64,000 bases of DNA from Streptosporangium carneum (lineage in GTDB: Bacteria; Actinomycetota; Actinomycetes; Streptosporangiales; Streptosporangiaceae): contig NZ_BSEV01000025.1 in the NCBI RefSeq assembly GCF_027922005.1, forward strand, positions 1-64,000, written 5' to 3'. Positions 49,818-59,918 of the stretch are shown in pieces. The translations under genes were made by a program, and so were the position numbers. The first letter of the stretch is position 1; each line of letters begins with the position of its first letter. The notes under the pieces were generated by a model. That model saw only the letters and a program-made list of their open reading frames with translations, had not been told where the DNA came from and ran no database searches.

Positions 49818-50849
49818 GTGCACGTACCCGATGGCTTTTTCAACGCAGCCGTGTCGATCTCGGCGGGGGCCGTCGCGGCCACCGGTGTGGCGTTCTGCCT
49901 GCGCGGCGCCCGCAGAGAGCTCGACGACAGGACCGCGCCCATGGCGGGCCTGGTCGCCGCCTTCATCTTCGCCGTCCAGATGCTCAACTTCCCCGTCGCG
50001 GCCGGAACCAGCGGTCACCTGCTCGGCGGCACGCTCGCCGCGATACTCGTCGGACCGCACACAGCCGTGTTGTGCGTCGCGGTCGTCCTGCTCGTGCAGG
50101 GCTTCTTCTTCGCCGACGGCGGCCTGACCGCGCTGGGCGTGAACATCACGCTCATGGGCATCGTCGCCGTCGTGGCGGGCTGGGCCGTCTTCCGCCTGAT
50201 CACGAAGGCGAGCCGGGGCAGGGGCGCGGTGGTCGCAGCCTCCTTCGTCGCGGCCCTGATCTCCGTGCCCGTCTCGGCGGTGACCTTCGCCCTGCTGTTC
50301 TGGGTCGGGGGCACCGCGCCCATCGAGGTCAGCACGGTCGCCGCCGCCATGGGCGGCGTGCACGTGCTCATCGGCATCGGCGAGGGGCTGATCACCGCGG
50401 TCACGGTCAGCACCGTGCTGGCGGTCCGCCCCGACCTTGTGTACGGCGCGCGGGGCCTGGCCGCGCCGCTGGTCCTGCGGGGAGCCGACGGCGAGGCCGT
50501 CGTCACCGGGGAGCCGCGGGCGCAGGGCGCTCCGCGCCGCATCGGCTGGTTCCTGCCCGCGGGCGTCCTGGTCGCGGCGCTGCTGGCGGGGATCGTCAGC
50601 TTCTACGCCTCCTCCTCGCCCGACGGCCTCGAGCGGGTCGCCGAGGACAAGGGCTTCAGCGGCCAGGCGGCCGACCACGCCCTGGCGGACCAGCCGCTGG
50701 CCGACTACGGCGAGGCCGGAGACATCCCGGTCGGGCTCGCGGGCCTGGTCGGCGTCGGGGTGACCCTCGCCGTCGGCGGCGGCCTGTTCTTCGCGGTGCG
50801 ACGCCGCAGCAGGGGTGAGGCGTCGGCCAGGGACGAGGTCTCCGCCTAG
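49818..50849 (+). CDS. cbiM: CbiM-CbiN fused cobalt ECF transporter component
   Basis: 343 aa from the second GTG (49818), chosen because it yields MHVPDG: the family needs His at position 2 as a metal ligand. GGAGG is seven nt upstream. CbiM part: seven or so membrane helices including GLVAAFIFAVQMLNFPVAAGTSGHLLGG. The C-terminal PDGLE/CbiN part (SSPDGLERVAEDKGF, then a final helix LAGLVGVGVTLAVGGGLFFAV) is fused. Together with CbiQ and CbiO it imports Co2+ (or Ni2+). Confidence 0.94.
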   Translation: MHVPDGFFNAAVSISAGAVAATGVAFCLRGARRELDDRTAPMAGLVAAFIFAVQMLNFPVAAGTSGHLLGGTLAAILVGPHTAVLCVAVVLLVQGFFFADGGLTALGVNITLMGIVAVVAGWAVFRLITKASRGRGAVVAASFVAALISVPVSAVTFALLFWVGGTAPIEVSTVAAAMGGVHVLIGIGEGLITAVTVSTVLAVRPDLVYGARGLAAPLVLRGADGEAVVTGEPRAQGAPRRIGWFLPAGVLVAALLAGIVSFYASSSPDGLERVAEDKGFSGQAADHALADQPLADYGEAGDIPVGLAGLVGVGVTLAVGGGLFFAVRRRSRGEASARDEVSA

Positions 50850-51613
50850 TGGGCGCGGGCCACCAGCACCAGCTCTACCGGGCGGGCGACACACTCGTCC
50901 ACCGGCTTCCGCCGCAGTGCAAGCTGGCCGCGGTCGCGGCCTTCGCGCTGGTGGTGGTGGCGACTCCGCGTGAGTGGCTGTGGGTCTTCTGCCTCTACGC
51001 GGCGCTGCTGGCCGGGGCGGCGGCGGTGGCCAGGGTGCCGCCGGGGTTCGTGCTGCGGCGGATGGCGGTCGAGATCCCGTTCGTGGTGTTCGCGGTCGCG
51101 CTGCCGTTCATCGGGCTGGGTGAGCGCGTCTCCCTCCTGGGGGTCTCGCTCAGTGCCGAGGGGCTCTGGTCGGCCTGGAACATCCTGGCGAAGGCGACCC
51201 TGGGAGTGGCCGCGAGCGTGCTGCTCGCGGCCACGACCGAGCCCAGGTTGATGCTGCTGGGCGCGCAGCGCCTGCGGCTGCCGCCGCTGCTGGTGCAGAT
51301 CGCCATGTTCATGCTCCGCTACATGGACGTGATCGTCGACGAGATGCGCAGGATGCGGGTGGCCAGGGAGTCCAGGGGGTTCACGGCCAGGGACGTGCGG
51401 CACATCCCGGTGGTGGCCAAGTCCGCGGGGGCGCTGTTCATCCGTTCGTACGAACGCGGTGAGCGGGTGCACCTGGCGATGCTCAGCCGGGGCTACAGCG
51501 GTTCGATGCCGGTCATCCAGGACCTGTCCGCGTCGTCGCGTCAGTGGCTCGTCGCCGGTATGTTGCCGGGCGTGGCGCTGGTGGCGCTGCTCGGGACATG
51601 GGGGCTGGCATGA
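50849..51613 (+). CDS. cbiQ: CbiQ energy-coupling-factor transmembrane protein
   Basis: 254 aa from GTG 50849, overlapping the cbiM stop by one base. T-component: RLPPQCKLAAVAAFALVVVATPREW, several helices, and the two ATPase-coupling Ala-Arg-Gly-type helices (MRRMRVARESRGFT and LAMLSRGYSG). The stop overlaps cbiO (ATGA), so the operon is fully coupled. Confidence 0.94.
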   Translation: MGAGHQHQLYRAGDTLVHRLPPQCKLAAVAAFALVVVATPREWLWVFCLYAALLAGAAAVARVPPGFVLRRMAVEIPFVVFAVALPFIGLGERVSLLGVSLSAEGLWSAWNILAKATLGVAASVLLAATTEPRLMLLGAQRLRLPPLLVQIAMFMLRYMDVIVDEMRRMRVARESRGFTARDVRHIPVVAKSAGALFIRSYERGERVHLAMLSRGYSGSMPVIQDLSASSRQWLVAGMLPGVALVALLGTWGLA

Positions 51614-52341
51614 CGTCGTCGTTGGAGGTGAGCCGTCTGGCGTACGCCTATCCGGACGGCACGCAGGCGCTGTTCGGCGTCGACTTCACGATCGGGCGCG
51701 GGGAGCGGGTCGCGCTGCTCGGTCCGAACGGCGCGGGCAAGACCACGCTGGTGATGCACCTCAACGGCATCCTGACCGCCGGGCACGGCACGGTGACCGT
51801 GGCCGGGCTGCCGGTCGGCAAGGCGTCGCTCAAGGAGATCCGCAGGCGGGTCGGGCTCGTCTTCCAGGACCCCGACGACCAGCTCTTCATGCCGACCGTC
51901 AGGGAGGACGTGGCCTTCGGCCCCGCCAACCTCGGGGTCGGGGGAGAGGAGCTGGAGCGCCGGGTGAAGGACGCGCTGGACCGCGTGGGCATGCTGGAGG
52001 CGATCGACAGGCCGCCGCACCACCTGTCCTTCGGGCAGCGCCGCAGGGTGGCGGTCGCGACCGTGCTGGCCATGGAGCCGGAGATCCTGGTGCTGGACGA
52101 GCCGTCGTCCAACCTGGACCCCGCCTCCCGCCGTGAGCTGGCCGAGATCCTCAGAAGTCTCGACGTGACCGTGCTGATGGTCACCCACGACCTGCCCTAC
52201 GCGCTGGAGTTGTGCGATCGCGCGCTCATCCTGTCCGGCGGCGTGATCGCCGCGGACGGGCCCACCAGGGAGATCCTCGCCGACGCCGACCTGCTCGCCG
52301 CCCACAGGCTGGAGCTGCCCTACGGCTTCGCACCACCCTGA
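51610..52341 (+). CDS. cbiO: CbiO ECF-transporter ATPase
   Basis: 243 aa from ATG 51610. ABC ATPase: Walker A LLGPNGAGKTTLVMHL, Q-loop VGLVFQDPDDQLFMPTVREDVAFGP (the CbiO-specific DDQ form), signature HLSFGQRRRVAVATVLA, Walker B ILVLDEPSSNLDP, and switch His in MVTHDLPYA. A single ATPase, used as a homodimer. Confidence 0.95.
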   Translation: MTSSLEVSRLAYAYPDGTQALFGVDFTIGRGERVALLGPNGAGKTTLVMHLNGILTAGHGTVTVAGLPVGKASLKEIRRRVGLVFQDPDDQLFMPTVREDVAFGPANLGVGGEELERRVKDALDRVGMLEAIDRPPHHLSFGQRRRVAVATVLAMEPEILVLDEPSSNLDPASRRELAEILRSLDVTVLMVTHDLPYALELCDRALILSGGVIAADGPTREILADADLLAAHRLELPYGFAPP

Positions 52342-52699
52342 CCGCGGTCAGGCGTCTGATCACGGGATCTGCCGGGAGGCCGGGCGATCGGCGGTGACGC
52401 ATGCCATGCGCGGCGACACGCCGAAATAGCGATTTATGCCCTCTGGACCGTGTTATCTGTGATTTTTCCGGTATAAATCCGCGTGAGTCGTGGAGGAGAC
52501 AACGGGGTCAGAGGGAGCGGCGGCGAGCCGGGCGACGGACGCCCGGGAGTCTCGCCTGGCGTGACCTCCAATGAGGTAGGGGCGATATGCAGCTTTCATG
52601 GCTCTACCTCCCCTCCGCGTGAATGATCACAGAGTCGCAGGACCTCACATACGGTGATGGCGAAGTAAAGTGGGTCTGCCTCATGGGCGAGGAGGACTG
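52342..52699. other. intergenic region, promoter of STAS gene
   Basis: 358 bp with no gene seen. 52430-52490 is AT-richer. GAGGTAG (52572-52578) and CTACCTC (52603-52609) form a 7-bp inverted pair. The SD for the STAS gene is at the end. Confidence 0.5.
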
Positions 52700-53050
52700 A
52701 TGAAGCTACGGCTGGCTCGCCGTGCCGTCGGTGACGCCGTGGTGGTGGCCGTCGAGGGCGAACTCGATCTGTTCACCGCACCCTTTCTGCGAGACGAGGT
52801 CCGTGACGCCATCAAGCTCGACGGCGCCCGGCTGGTCCTCGACCTCACCGCGCTGTCGTTCATGGACTCCAGCGGCCTGTCCGTGCTCATCGAGGCGTGG
52901 CGGCTGGCCACGGGAGAGGGCGGCGGAGTCAGCCTGGCCGCCCCCCAGGCCCCGGTGGCCAGGATCCTGCGCACCACGGGGCTCGACCGGCGCATCAAGG
53001 TGTATCCCGACGTCGGCAGCGCCGTCGGCGAGATTCAACCCCCCGCGTAG
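52700..53050 (+). CDS. STAS-domain anti-sigma factor antagonist
   Basis: 116 aa from ATG 52700 (GGAGG nearby). SpoIIAA/BldG-type fold: VAVEGELDLFTAPFLRDEV, LVLDLTALSFMDSSGLSVLIEAW with the phosphorylatable Ser57/58. When dephosphorylated by a SpoIIE-type phosphatase it would bind an anti-sigma kinase and free a sigma factor. A SpoIIE-type protein starts at 62150, but a direct link is inference. Confidence 0.92.
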   Translation: MKLRLARRAVGDAVVVAVEGELDLFTAPFLRDEVRDAIKLDGARLVLDLTALSFMDSSGLSVLIEAWRLATGEGGGVSLAAPQAPVARILRTTGLDRRIKVYPDVGSAVGEIQPPA

Positions 53051-53083
53051 AACTTCATTCGGTAGCCGCGTTAAAGTCCGCTC

Positions 53084-53857
53084 ATGGACCTGAACGGAGC
53101 AGCAGCAATCATCTCGGGCGGCGCCAGCGGCCTCGGCGAGGCCACGGCTCGTGACCTCGCCGCGCACGGGGCGACCGTGGTCGTCGCCGACCTCAACGAG
53201 GAGCGCGGCAAGTCCCTCGCCGACGAGCTCGGCGGAGTCTTCGTCAAGACGGACGTGTCCGACGAGCAGCAGGTGCAGGCGGCGGTCGACGCGGCCGTCG
53301 CGACGGGCAGGCCGTTGCGCGTCGTGGTCAACAGCGCGGGCATCGGCTGGGCCACCCGTACGGTCAACCGCGACGGCTCGCCGCACGACCTGGCCTCCTA
53401 CCGCAAGGTCATCGAGGTCAACCTGATCGGCACCTTCAACCTCATGCGCATCGGCGCGGCGGCCGTCGCCAAGACCGAGCCGATCGACGACGACGGCCAG
53501 CGCGGCGTGATCGTCAACACCGCCTCCGTCGCGGCGCTCGAGGGCCAGACCGGCCAGGTCGCCTACTCGGCGTCCAAGGGCGGCATCGTCGGCATGACCG
53601 TCCCCGCCGCGCGGGACCTGGCCGCCGTCGGCATCCGCGTCAACACGATCTGCCCCGGCATCATCGACACCCCGATCTACGGCTTCAACGCCAACGCCGA
53701 GGAGTTCAAGGCCAAGCTCGTCGCCCCCGTGGTCTTCCCCAAGCGCATGGGCAGGCCGTCGGAGTTCGCCCACCTCGTGCGCTCGGTGATCGAGAACGAC
53801 TACATGAACGCCGAGGTCATCCGTTTCGACGGCGGCATCCGCTTCCAGCCCAAGTAG
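53084..53857 (+). CDS. SDR, 3-hydroxyacyl-CoA dehydrogenase type II-like
   Basis: 257 aa from ATG 53084. Cofactor motif [30 protein letters not shown] with the Asp typical of NAD preference, [11 protein letters not shown], catalytic Ser in [12 protein letters not shown], Tyr-Lys [11 protein letters not shown], and CPGIIDTPI. Close to HSD17B10-type enzymes that oxidise 3-hydroxyacyl-CoA. The enoyl-CoA hydratase starts 9 bp downstream, consistent with a beta-oxidation pair. Confidence 0.93.
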   Translation: MDLNGAAAIISGGASGLGEATARDLAAHGATVVVADLNEERGKSLADELGGVFVKTDVSDEQQVQAAVDAAVATGRPLRVVVNSAGIGWATRTVNRDGSPHDLASYRKVIEVNLIGTFNLMRIGAAAVAKTEPIDDDGQRGVIVNTASVAALEGQTGQVAYSASKGGIVGMTVPAARDLAAVGIRVNTICPGIIDTPIYGFNANAEEFKAKLVAPVVFPKRMGRPSEFAHLVRSVIENDYMNAEVIRFDGGIRFQPK

Positions 53858-53866
53858 GAGTCACCG

Positions 53867-54631
53867 GTGTCTGACGAGGTTCTGGTCGACGTCGACGGCG
53901 GCGTCGCCGTCATCACGATCAACCGTCCCCAGGCGAGGAACGCCGTCAACGGCGCGGTCGCCAGGGGCATCGCCGCGGCCCTGGACGAGCTGGAGGAGCG
54001 CGCGGACGTCTCCGCCCTCGTGCTGACCGGAGCGGGCGGCACCTTCTGCGCGGGCATGGACCTGAAGGGCTTCCTGAAGGGCGACCTGCCGCACGTCGAG
54101 GGCAGGGGGTTCGGCGGCATCGTCGAGTCGCCGCCGAGGAAGCCGATCGTCGCCGCCGTCGAGGGCTACGCCCTGGCCGGGGGTTTCGAGCTGGCGCTGG
54201 CCTGCGACGTCATCGTGGCCTCCCAGGAGGCCAGGTTCGGGCTGCCCGAGCCGAAGCGCGGCCTGGTCGCCGCGGCGGGAGGCGTGATGAAGCTGCCACG
54301 GCGCATCCCCTACCACGTCGCGATGGAGCTCGCCCTGACCGGCGACCACTTCCCGGCCTCGCGCCTGTACGAGGTGGGCCTGGTCAACCACGTCACGCCC
54401 GCGGGCGAGGCGCTGGCCAAGGCGGCCGAGCTGGCCGCCAGGATCGCGGCCAACGCCCCGCTGGCGCTCGCCGCGACCAAGCGCGTGATCGTCGAGTCCG
54501 CTGACTGGAGCCACGAGGAGATGTTCGCCAGGCAGGCGGAGATCATCAACCCCGTGTTCGCCTCGAAGGACGCGATGGAGGGCGCGGCGGCCTTCGCCGA
54601 GAAGCGCGCCCCCCAGTGGAGGGGCGAGTAG
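53867..54631 (+). CDS. enoyl-CoA hydratase/isomerase family protein
   Basis: 254 aa from GTG 53867 (AGGAG within the preceding stop region). Crotonase fold: VAVITINRPQARNAVNG, oxyanion-hole LTGAGGTFCAGMDLKGF, EGYALAGGFELALACDVIVASQEARFGLPEPKRGL. The usual first Glu position is in AVEGYALAGGFE and the second near PEPKRG. Co-transcribed with the SDR; together hydrate an enoyl-CoA and oxidise the hydroxy product. Confidence 0.93.
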   Translation: MSDEVLVDVDGGVAVITINRPQARNAVNGAVARGIAAALDELEERADVSALVLTGAGGTFCAGMDLKGFLKGDLPHVEGRGFGGIVESPPRKPIVAAVEGYALAGGFELALACDVIVASQEARFGLPEPKRGLVAAAGGVMKLPRRIPYHVAMELALTGDHFPASRLYEVGLVNHVTPAGEALAKAAELAARIAANAPLALAATKRVIVESADWSHEEMFARQAEIINPVFASKDAMEGAAAFAEKRAPQWRGE

Positions 54632-54767
54632 CCCTCTCGTGCCGGGTGCGACCTAACCGGTCGCCCCCGGCGCGTTTCCGGCCTGGAGTGCGTACGGTAA
54701 AGGTGTGGACGGGTGCGGCGGGGGCACTTGACCTCCACTCGACCGCTCCGAAGGCCAGGAGAGTGCA

Positions 54768-55412
54768 TTGAACGACCACGGGACCCGGTTCTCCCCCACA
54801 GAGCGGTCCTCAGGCGAACGGCTCAGGCGCAGGGCCGGGAACCTGGCGGCGGGCGCGGCGGGCGCGGCGATGCTCGTCATCGTCCTGGTCGCGGTCATGT
54901 GGGCGGTCGAGGTCGCCGACTACGTCCTCCCCGGAGACTTCGACGCGTACGGCATCAGGTCGTGGAACGTCGAGGGACTGGGCGGCATCTTCCTCGCGCC
55001 CTTCCTGCACGCGGGGTTCGGCCACCTCATGGCCAACTCGCTGCCCTTGCTGATCCTCGGCTTCCTCGCCGCGCTGCGCGGACTCGGCAAGTTCCTGCTC
55101 GCCAGCCTGATCATCATCGTGGTCAGCGGGCTGGGCGTCTGGTTCACCAGCTCGCCGTACATGGTCACGGTCGGCGCGAGCGGCCTGGTCTTCGGCTACT
55201 TCGGGTTCGTGCTCGCCAGAGGCCTGTTCGACCGTCGCGTCCTCGACATCGTCATCGGCGTCGGCGTCGCGGCGGCGTACTACTCGATCATCTGGGGAGT
55301 GCTTCCCGGGGAGGCGGGCATCTCCTGGCAGGGACACCTGTTCGGCCTGGTCGGCGGGGTGGTCGCGGCCTGGTTCCTGCGCCGCAGACGCTCCCAGGCC
55401 CCCGCCTACTGA
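54768..55412 (+). CDS. rhomboid-family intramembrane serine protease
   Basis: 214 aa from TTG 54768 (AGGAGAG upstream). Six membrane helices. Catalytic Ser138 in GASGLVFGY, catalytic His190 in WQGHLFGLVGG, and the HLMAN oxyanion motif at 86-90 (GFGHLMANSLPLL) are all intact, so it should be active. Cleaves membrane-anchored proteins; the substrate is unknown. Confidence 0.93.
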   Translation: MNDHGTRFSPTERSSGERLRRRAGNLAAGAAGAAMLVIVLVAVMWAVEVADYVLPGDFDAYGIRSWNVEGLGGIFLAPFLHAGFGHLMANSLPLLILGFLAALRGLGKFLLASLIIIVVSGLGVWFTSSPYMVTVGASGLVFGYFGFVLARGLFDRRVLDIVIGVGVAAAYYSIIWGVLPGEAGISWQGHLFGLVGGVVAAWFLRRRRSQAPAY

Positions 55413-55519
55413 CCCCCTCCTCCCGAGCCCCGGCCGCCGAGCCGCCGGGCCTTTCCCGCAGCCCGCTTTAGGGGAGCTAAAGTTGCTCTGACGACGGCTT
55501 TCCCCTGGAACGGACACTC

Positions 55520-56404
55520 GTGCGAGAAAAAACTCCCGACGACTTCGCCCTGATCGCCGACCCGGTCGAACGCGCCAGGTCGATCAGTCGCGTGATGGCG
55601 GAGCAGCAGGACCTGATCGCCCAGCTGGCCAGGCTCCGCCGCACCGCCGTCGCGGAGGCGCGGGCCGCGGGGGTCCGCCAGGACGCGATAGCGCGGAGCC
55701 TCGGCGTGACCCCGGGACGGGTGTCGCAGATGGCCTCGGCCGGAGCGAGGGACGTCGCGGACGAGCCCTGGGACGCCTGGGGCGCGACGGGAGAGGCCGC
55801 TGACAGGCTCCCAGAGGGGCCTCAGGGGCCTGACGGAGAGCTTCCGATGTCCAGGGTCCCCCGGGTGACGGTACGGCGCGCGCTGCCCACCCAGCCCGCC
55901 GTACGGGGGTCGGCGTCGCTCTTCATGACCGAGGCGGGCGCGCAGGGGATCCGCCCGAGCCGCCGCATGCTCCATGTCGGCCCCGAGCCGGCCTCGGACC
56001 ACGTCGCGGCCGCGCTGCGCGTCGAGCCGGGCACCGAGGTCCTGGCCCGCAGGAAACTGCTGCTCGCCGACGACGTGCCGGTGCGGATCGCCACCAGCTA
56101 CTTCCGCCTCGACGTCTTCGGCGGCACGCCGATCTGCGCCCCGGACTTCGTACGGCCGACCCTGCAGGCCGGGATCGAGGCCCTCGGCCACCGCTTCGGT
56201 CACGCGGAGGAGCACCTGGTCGCCCGCCCGCCCGTCGGGTTCGAGGCGGAGACCCTGCTGCTCGACCCCGGCGAATGGGTCGTGCAGGTGCTGCGTGCGA
56301 GCTACGGCGACGACGGGACCCCGGTCCACACGCTGGAGACCGTCTGCGCCGCCTCCCGTCACGTCTTTCCCATCGCCCAGGTCACGGGCGCGGACGAGTT
56401 CTGA
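55520..56404 (+). CDS. UTRA-domain regulator with sigma-like HTH
   Basis: 294 aa from GTG 55520. The C-terminal 160 residues are a UTRA ligand domain (PSRRMLHVGPEPASDHVAAALRVEPGTEVLARRKLLLADDVPVRIATSYFRLDVF). The N-terminus is not the GntR winged helix that normally precedes UTRA. It is a helical domain with HTH LARLRRTAVAEARAAGVRQDAIARSLGVTPGRVSQ, like sigma-70 region 4-like or small actinobacterial HTH proteins. A Pro/Gly linker joins them. Probably a small-molecule-responsive repressor. Confidence 0.85.
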   Translation: MREKTPDDFALIADPVERARSISRVMAEQQDLIAQLARLRRTAVAEARAAGVRQDAIARSLGVTPGRVSQMASAGARDVADEPWDAWGATGEAADRLPEGPQGPDGELPMSRVPRVTVRRALPTQPAVRGSASLFMTEAGAQGIRPSRRMLHVGPEPASDHVAAALRVEPGTEVLARRKLLLADDVPVRIATSYFRLDVFGGTPICAPDFVRPTLQAGIEALGHRFGHAEEHLVARPPVGFEAETLLLDPGEWVVQVLRASYGDDGTPVHTLETVCAASRHVFPIAQVTGADEF

Positions 56405-56451
56405 CCCGCTCATGACGAGGGCGCGGCGCCGGCGGGCGTCACCGCGCCGCA

Positions 56452-56490
56452 CGCCGTCCGGAGGCGCCGTCCGGAGGCGCCGTCCGGAGG
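56452..56490. repeat. 13-bp tandem repeat, three units
   Basis: cgccgtccggagg repeated exactly three times between the UTRA regulator and serC. The rest of 56405-56640 is GC-rich and without a gene; looser ggtggacggc repeats follow. Confidence 0.9.
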
Positions 56491-56640
56491 CGCCGGTCGG
56501 GCGGGCGTCACCGCCCGCCGTGCCGGCGCTCCGGACGACGGAGACCGGTGGACGGCGGGCCGGTGACGCCGAACCGGTGGACGGCGCGTCCGTGGCCGCC
56601 GAGCCGGTCGTGGCCGTTCGCTCCTTCTCGGGGCGGCTGA

Positions 56641-57759
<1,119 letters not shown>

Positions 57760-57876
57760 CTACTGAGCCCGCCGGTCGCTCCCGCCCTGGGTCCGGATTT
57801 TGAGACGGGCGTGGCGCGCCGGGCGAGACGGGGAGGCCGCCCCCCGCGGCCCCCCGCGGGGCGTCGGGAACGCGAA

Positions 57877-57910
57877 ACGGCTGCCGCGCGAGGGGACGCG
57901 CGACAGCCGT
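57877..57910 (-). terminator. terminator after citrate synthase
   Basis: Stem ACGGCTGcCGCGCG / CGCGCGaCAGCCGT, one mismatch, 6-nt loop, 20 bp past the citrate synthase stop. Confidence 0.85.
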
Positions 57911-57930
57911 GAGGGCACGGGTCCGTGGGC

Positions 57931-59037
57931 TCAGAAGGAGCCGATGACCTCGGAGGCGCCGGGGACGTCGTTGATCGAACGCTGCGGCGGGCCCACGTAG
58001 TTGGCGCTGGGGCGGACGAGCCTGCCCGTGCGCTTCTGCTCGAGGATGTGCGCGGCCCAGCCCGCGGTGCGGGCGCAGGTGAACATCGAGGTGAACATGT
58101 TGGAGGGGACTTCGGCGAAATCCAGGATGACCGCGGCCCAGTACTCGACGTTGGTCGCGAGCACCCGGTCGGGCTTGCGGGCGTGCAGCTCTTCGAGGGC
58201 GGCCTGCTCCAGAGCGACGGCGACCTCGTAACGCGGCGCGTTGAGCTCCTTGGCGGTACGGCGGAGCACGCGGGCCCTGGGGTCCTCGGCGCGGTAGACC
58301 CGGTGACCGAAGCCCATGAGCCGCTGACCGCTGTCGAGCTCCTGCTGGACCCACTTCTTGGCGTCGCCGAGCTTCTCGACGCCTTCGATCATGTGCAGCA
58401 CGCGGGCGGGGGCGCCTCCGTGCAGCGGACCGGACATGGCGCCGATCGCACCGCTCAGCGCCGCGGCGACGTCGGCCCCGGTGGAGGCGATGACCCGGGC
58501 GGTGAAGGTGGAGGCGTTCATGCCGTGCTCGGCCGCGGACGTCCAGTAGGCGTCGATGGCCTTGACGTGCTTGGGATCGGCCTCGCCCCGCCAGCGGACC
58601 ATGAACCGCTCGACGATGCTGTTGGCCTTGTCGACCTCGCTCTGCGGAACCATCGGCAGGTTGAGGCCGCGCGCCGACTGGGCCACGAAGCTGAGGGCGG
58701 TCACGCTGGCGCGCGCCAGGTCGGCGCGGACCTGCTCCGCGTCGATGTCGAGCAGCTGGCGGAAGCCGTACGCGGGGGCCAGCATGGCCAGCGCGCTCTG
58801 CACGTCGACGCGGATGTCACCGGAGTGGACAGGAATGGGGTACGGCTCCGCCGGGGCCAGGCCCGGCTGGAACTTGTTGTCGACGAGCAGGCCCCACACG
58901 TCTCCGAAGGAGACGCGACCGACAAGCTCCTCGATGTCGACGCCCCGGTAACGGAGGGCGCCCCCTTCTTTGTCCGGTTCCGCGATCTCCGTCTCGAAGG
59001 CTACTACGCCTTCGAGCCCGGGTTTGAAGTCGGACAT
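57931..59037 (-). CDS. citrate synthase (citrate synthase 2 type)
   Basis: 368 aa from ATG 59037 (GGGAGG upstream). Condenses acetyl-CoA and oxaloacetate. Motifs: ALRYRGVDIEELV, catalytic His in SAAEHGMNASTFTARV, GPLHGGAPARVL, MGFGHRVYR, and catalytic Asp in VILDFAEVPSNMFTSMFTCAR with the final RPSANYVGP. It is the shorter actinobacterial second citrate synthase that neighbours pdxH and serC. A 2-methylcitrate synthase role cannot be excluded. Divergent from pdxH. Confidence 0.94.
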   Translation of the reverse strand: MSDFKPGLEGVVAFETEIAEPDKEGGALRYRGVDIEELVGRVSFGDVWGLLVDNKFQPGLAPAEPYPIPVHSGDIRVDVQSALAMLAPAYGFRQLLDIDAEQVRADLARASVTALSFVAQSARGLNLPMVPQSEVDKANSIVERFMVRWRGEADPKHVKAIDAYWTSAAEHGMNASTFTARVIASTGADVAAALSGAIGAMSGPLHGGAPARVLHMIEGVEKLGDAKKWVQQELDSGQRLMGFGHRVYRAEDPRARVLRRTAKELNAPRYEVAVALEQAALEELHARKPDRVLATNVEYWAAVILDFAEVPSNMFTSMFTCARTAGWAAHILEQKRTGRLVRPSANYVGPPQRSINDVPGASEVIGSF

Positions 59038-59205
59038 TCTCGGCCGCCTCCCTTTCTTGAAGTCAAAGCCTTGATGTCGAGATACCGGCGGGTCATATTC
59101 AACCCCCTGGGGCTCGGTGGCGTGCCGCCGGACCCACCGGAACGCGATCGTCCCAGGTGGGGGCGGTGCGCATGCTCTCCGTCAAGCACGGGAGAATACC
59201 TTCCC

Positions 59206-59859
59206 GTGGATGCCACCTCGCGCCCGCCTTCGCTCGCCGGGCTTCGCCGCACCTACGAAGGTCTTCCTCTGCTTGAGGCGGACCTCGCGTCCGACCCCGT
59301 CACCCAGTTCGCCCGGTGGTTCGACGACGCCGTGGCCGCCGAGCTTCCCGAGCCGAACGCGATGGTCGTCGCGACGTGCTCGGCGGGCGGGCGGCCGACG
59401 GCCAGAACCGTCCTGCTCAAGGGCTACGACGACAACGGGTTCGTCTTCTACACCAACTACGAGTCCCGCAAGGGCCGCGACCTCGCGGAGAACCCACGGG
59501 CCAGTCTGCTGTTCCCCTGGCACTCGATCCGGCGCCAGGTCCGGGTCGAGGGGTGGGTGGTACGGCTGCCTCGGGAGGAGTCCGCCGCCTATTTCAAGTC
59601 CCGTCCCTACGGGTCCCGCATCGGAGCGTGGGCGTCGCGGCAGTCCGCCGTCGTGCACTCCAGGCAGGAGCTGGACGACCGGTACGCGGAGCTGGCCGAG
59701 CGCTGGCCGGAGGATCCGCCCGTGCCCGACTTCTGGGGCGGGTTCAGGGTCGTGCCCTCCGAGGTGGAGTTCTGGCAGGGGCAGCTCGACCGCATGCATG
59801 ACCGCCTCCGCTACCGTCGCTCGGGAGCCTCATGGACCGTCGAACGCCTGGCCCCCTGA
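59206..59859 (+). CDS. pdxH: pyridoxamine 5'-phosphate oxidase
   Basis: 217 aa from GTG 59206. Makes PLP from PNP/PMP with FMN. MVVATCSAGGRPTARTVLLKGYDDNGFVFYTNYESRKGRDL is the FMN/PLP site; HSIRRQVRVEGWVVRLP and SRIGAWASRQSAVV are family signatures, as is the C-terminal WQGQLDRMHDRLRYRR. PLP feeds nearby serC. Confidence 0.94.
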   Translation: MDATSRPPSLAGLRRTYEGLPLLEADLASDPVTQFARWFDDAVAAELPEPNAMVVATCSAGGRPTARTVLLKGYDDNGFVFYTNYESRKGRDLAENPRASLLFPWHSIRRQVRVEGWVVRLPREESAAYFKSRPYGSRIGAWASRQSAVVHSRQELDDRYAELAERWPEDPPVPDFWGGFRVVPSEVEFWQGQLDRMHDRLRYRRSGASWTVERLAP

Positions 59860-59918
59860 CACCGCTACCCTGCCTTTACTGATATATCCCCTTATGTCCG
59901 GCAGGCTGAGGGGGATGC

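Noticed and set aside
59860-59918. IdeR box upstream of the MFS exporter
   Set aside because: No match to the TTAGGTTAG-type half-sites in this spacer.
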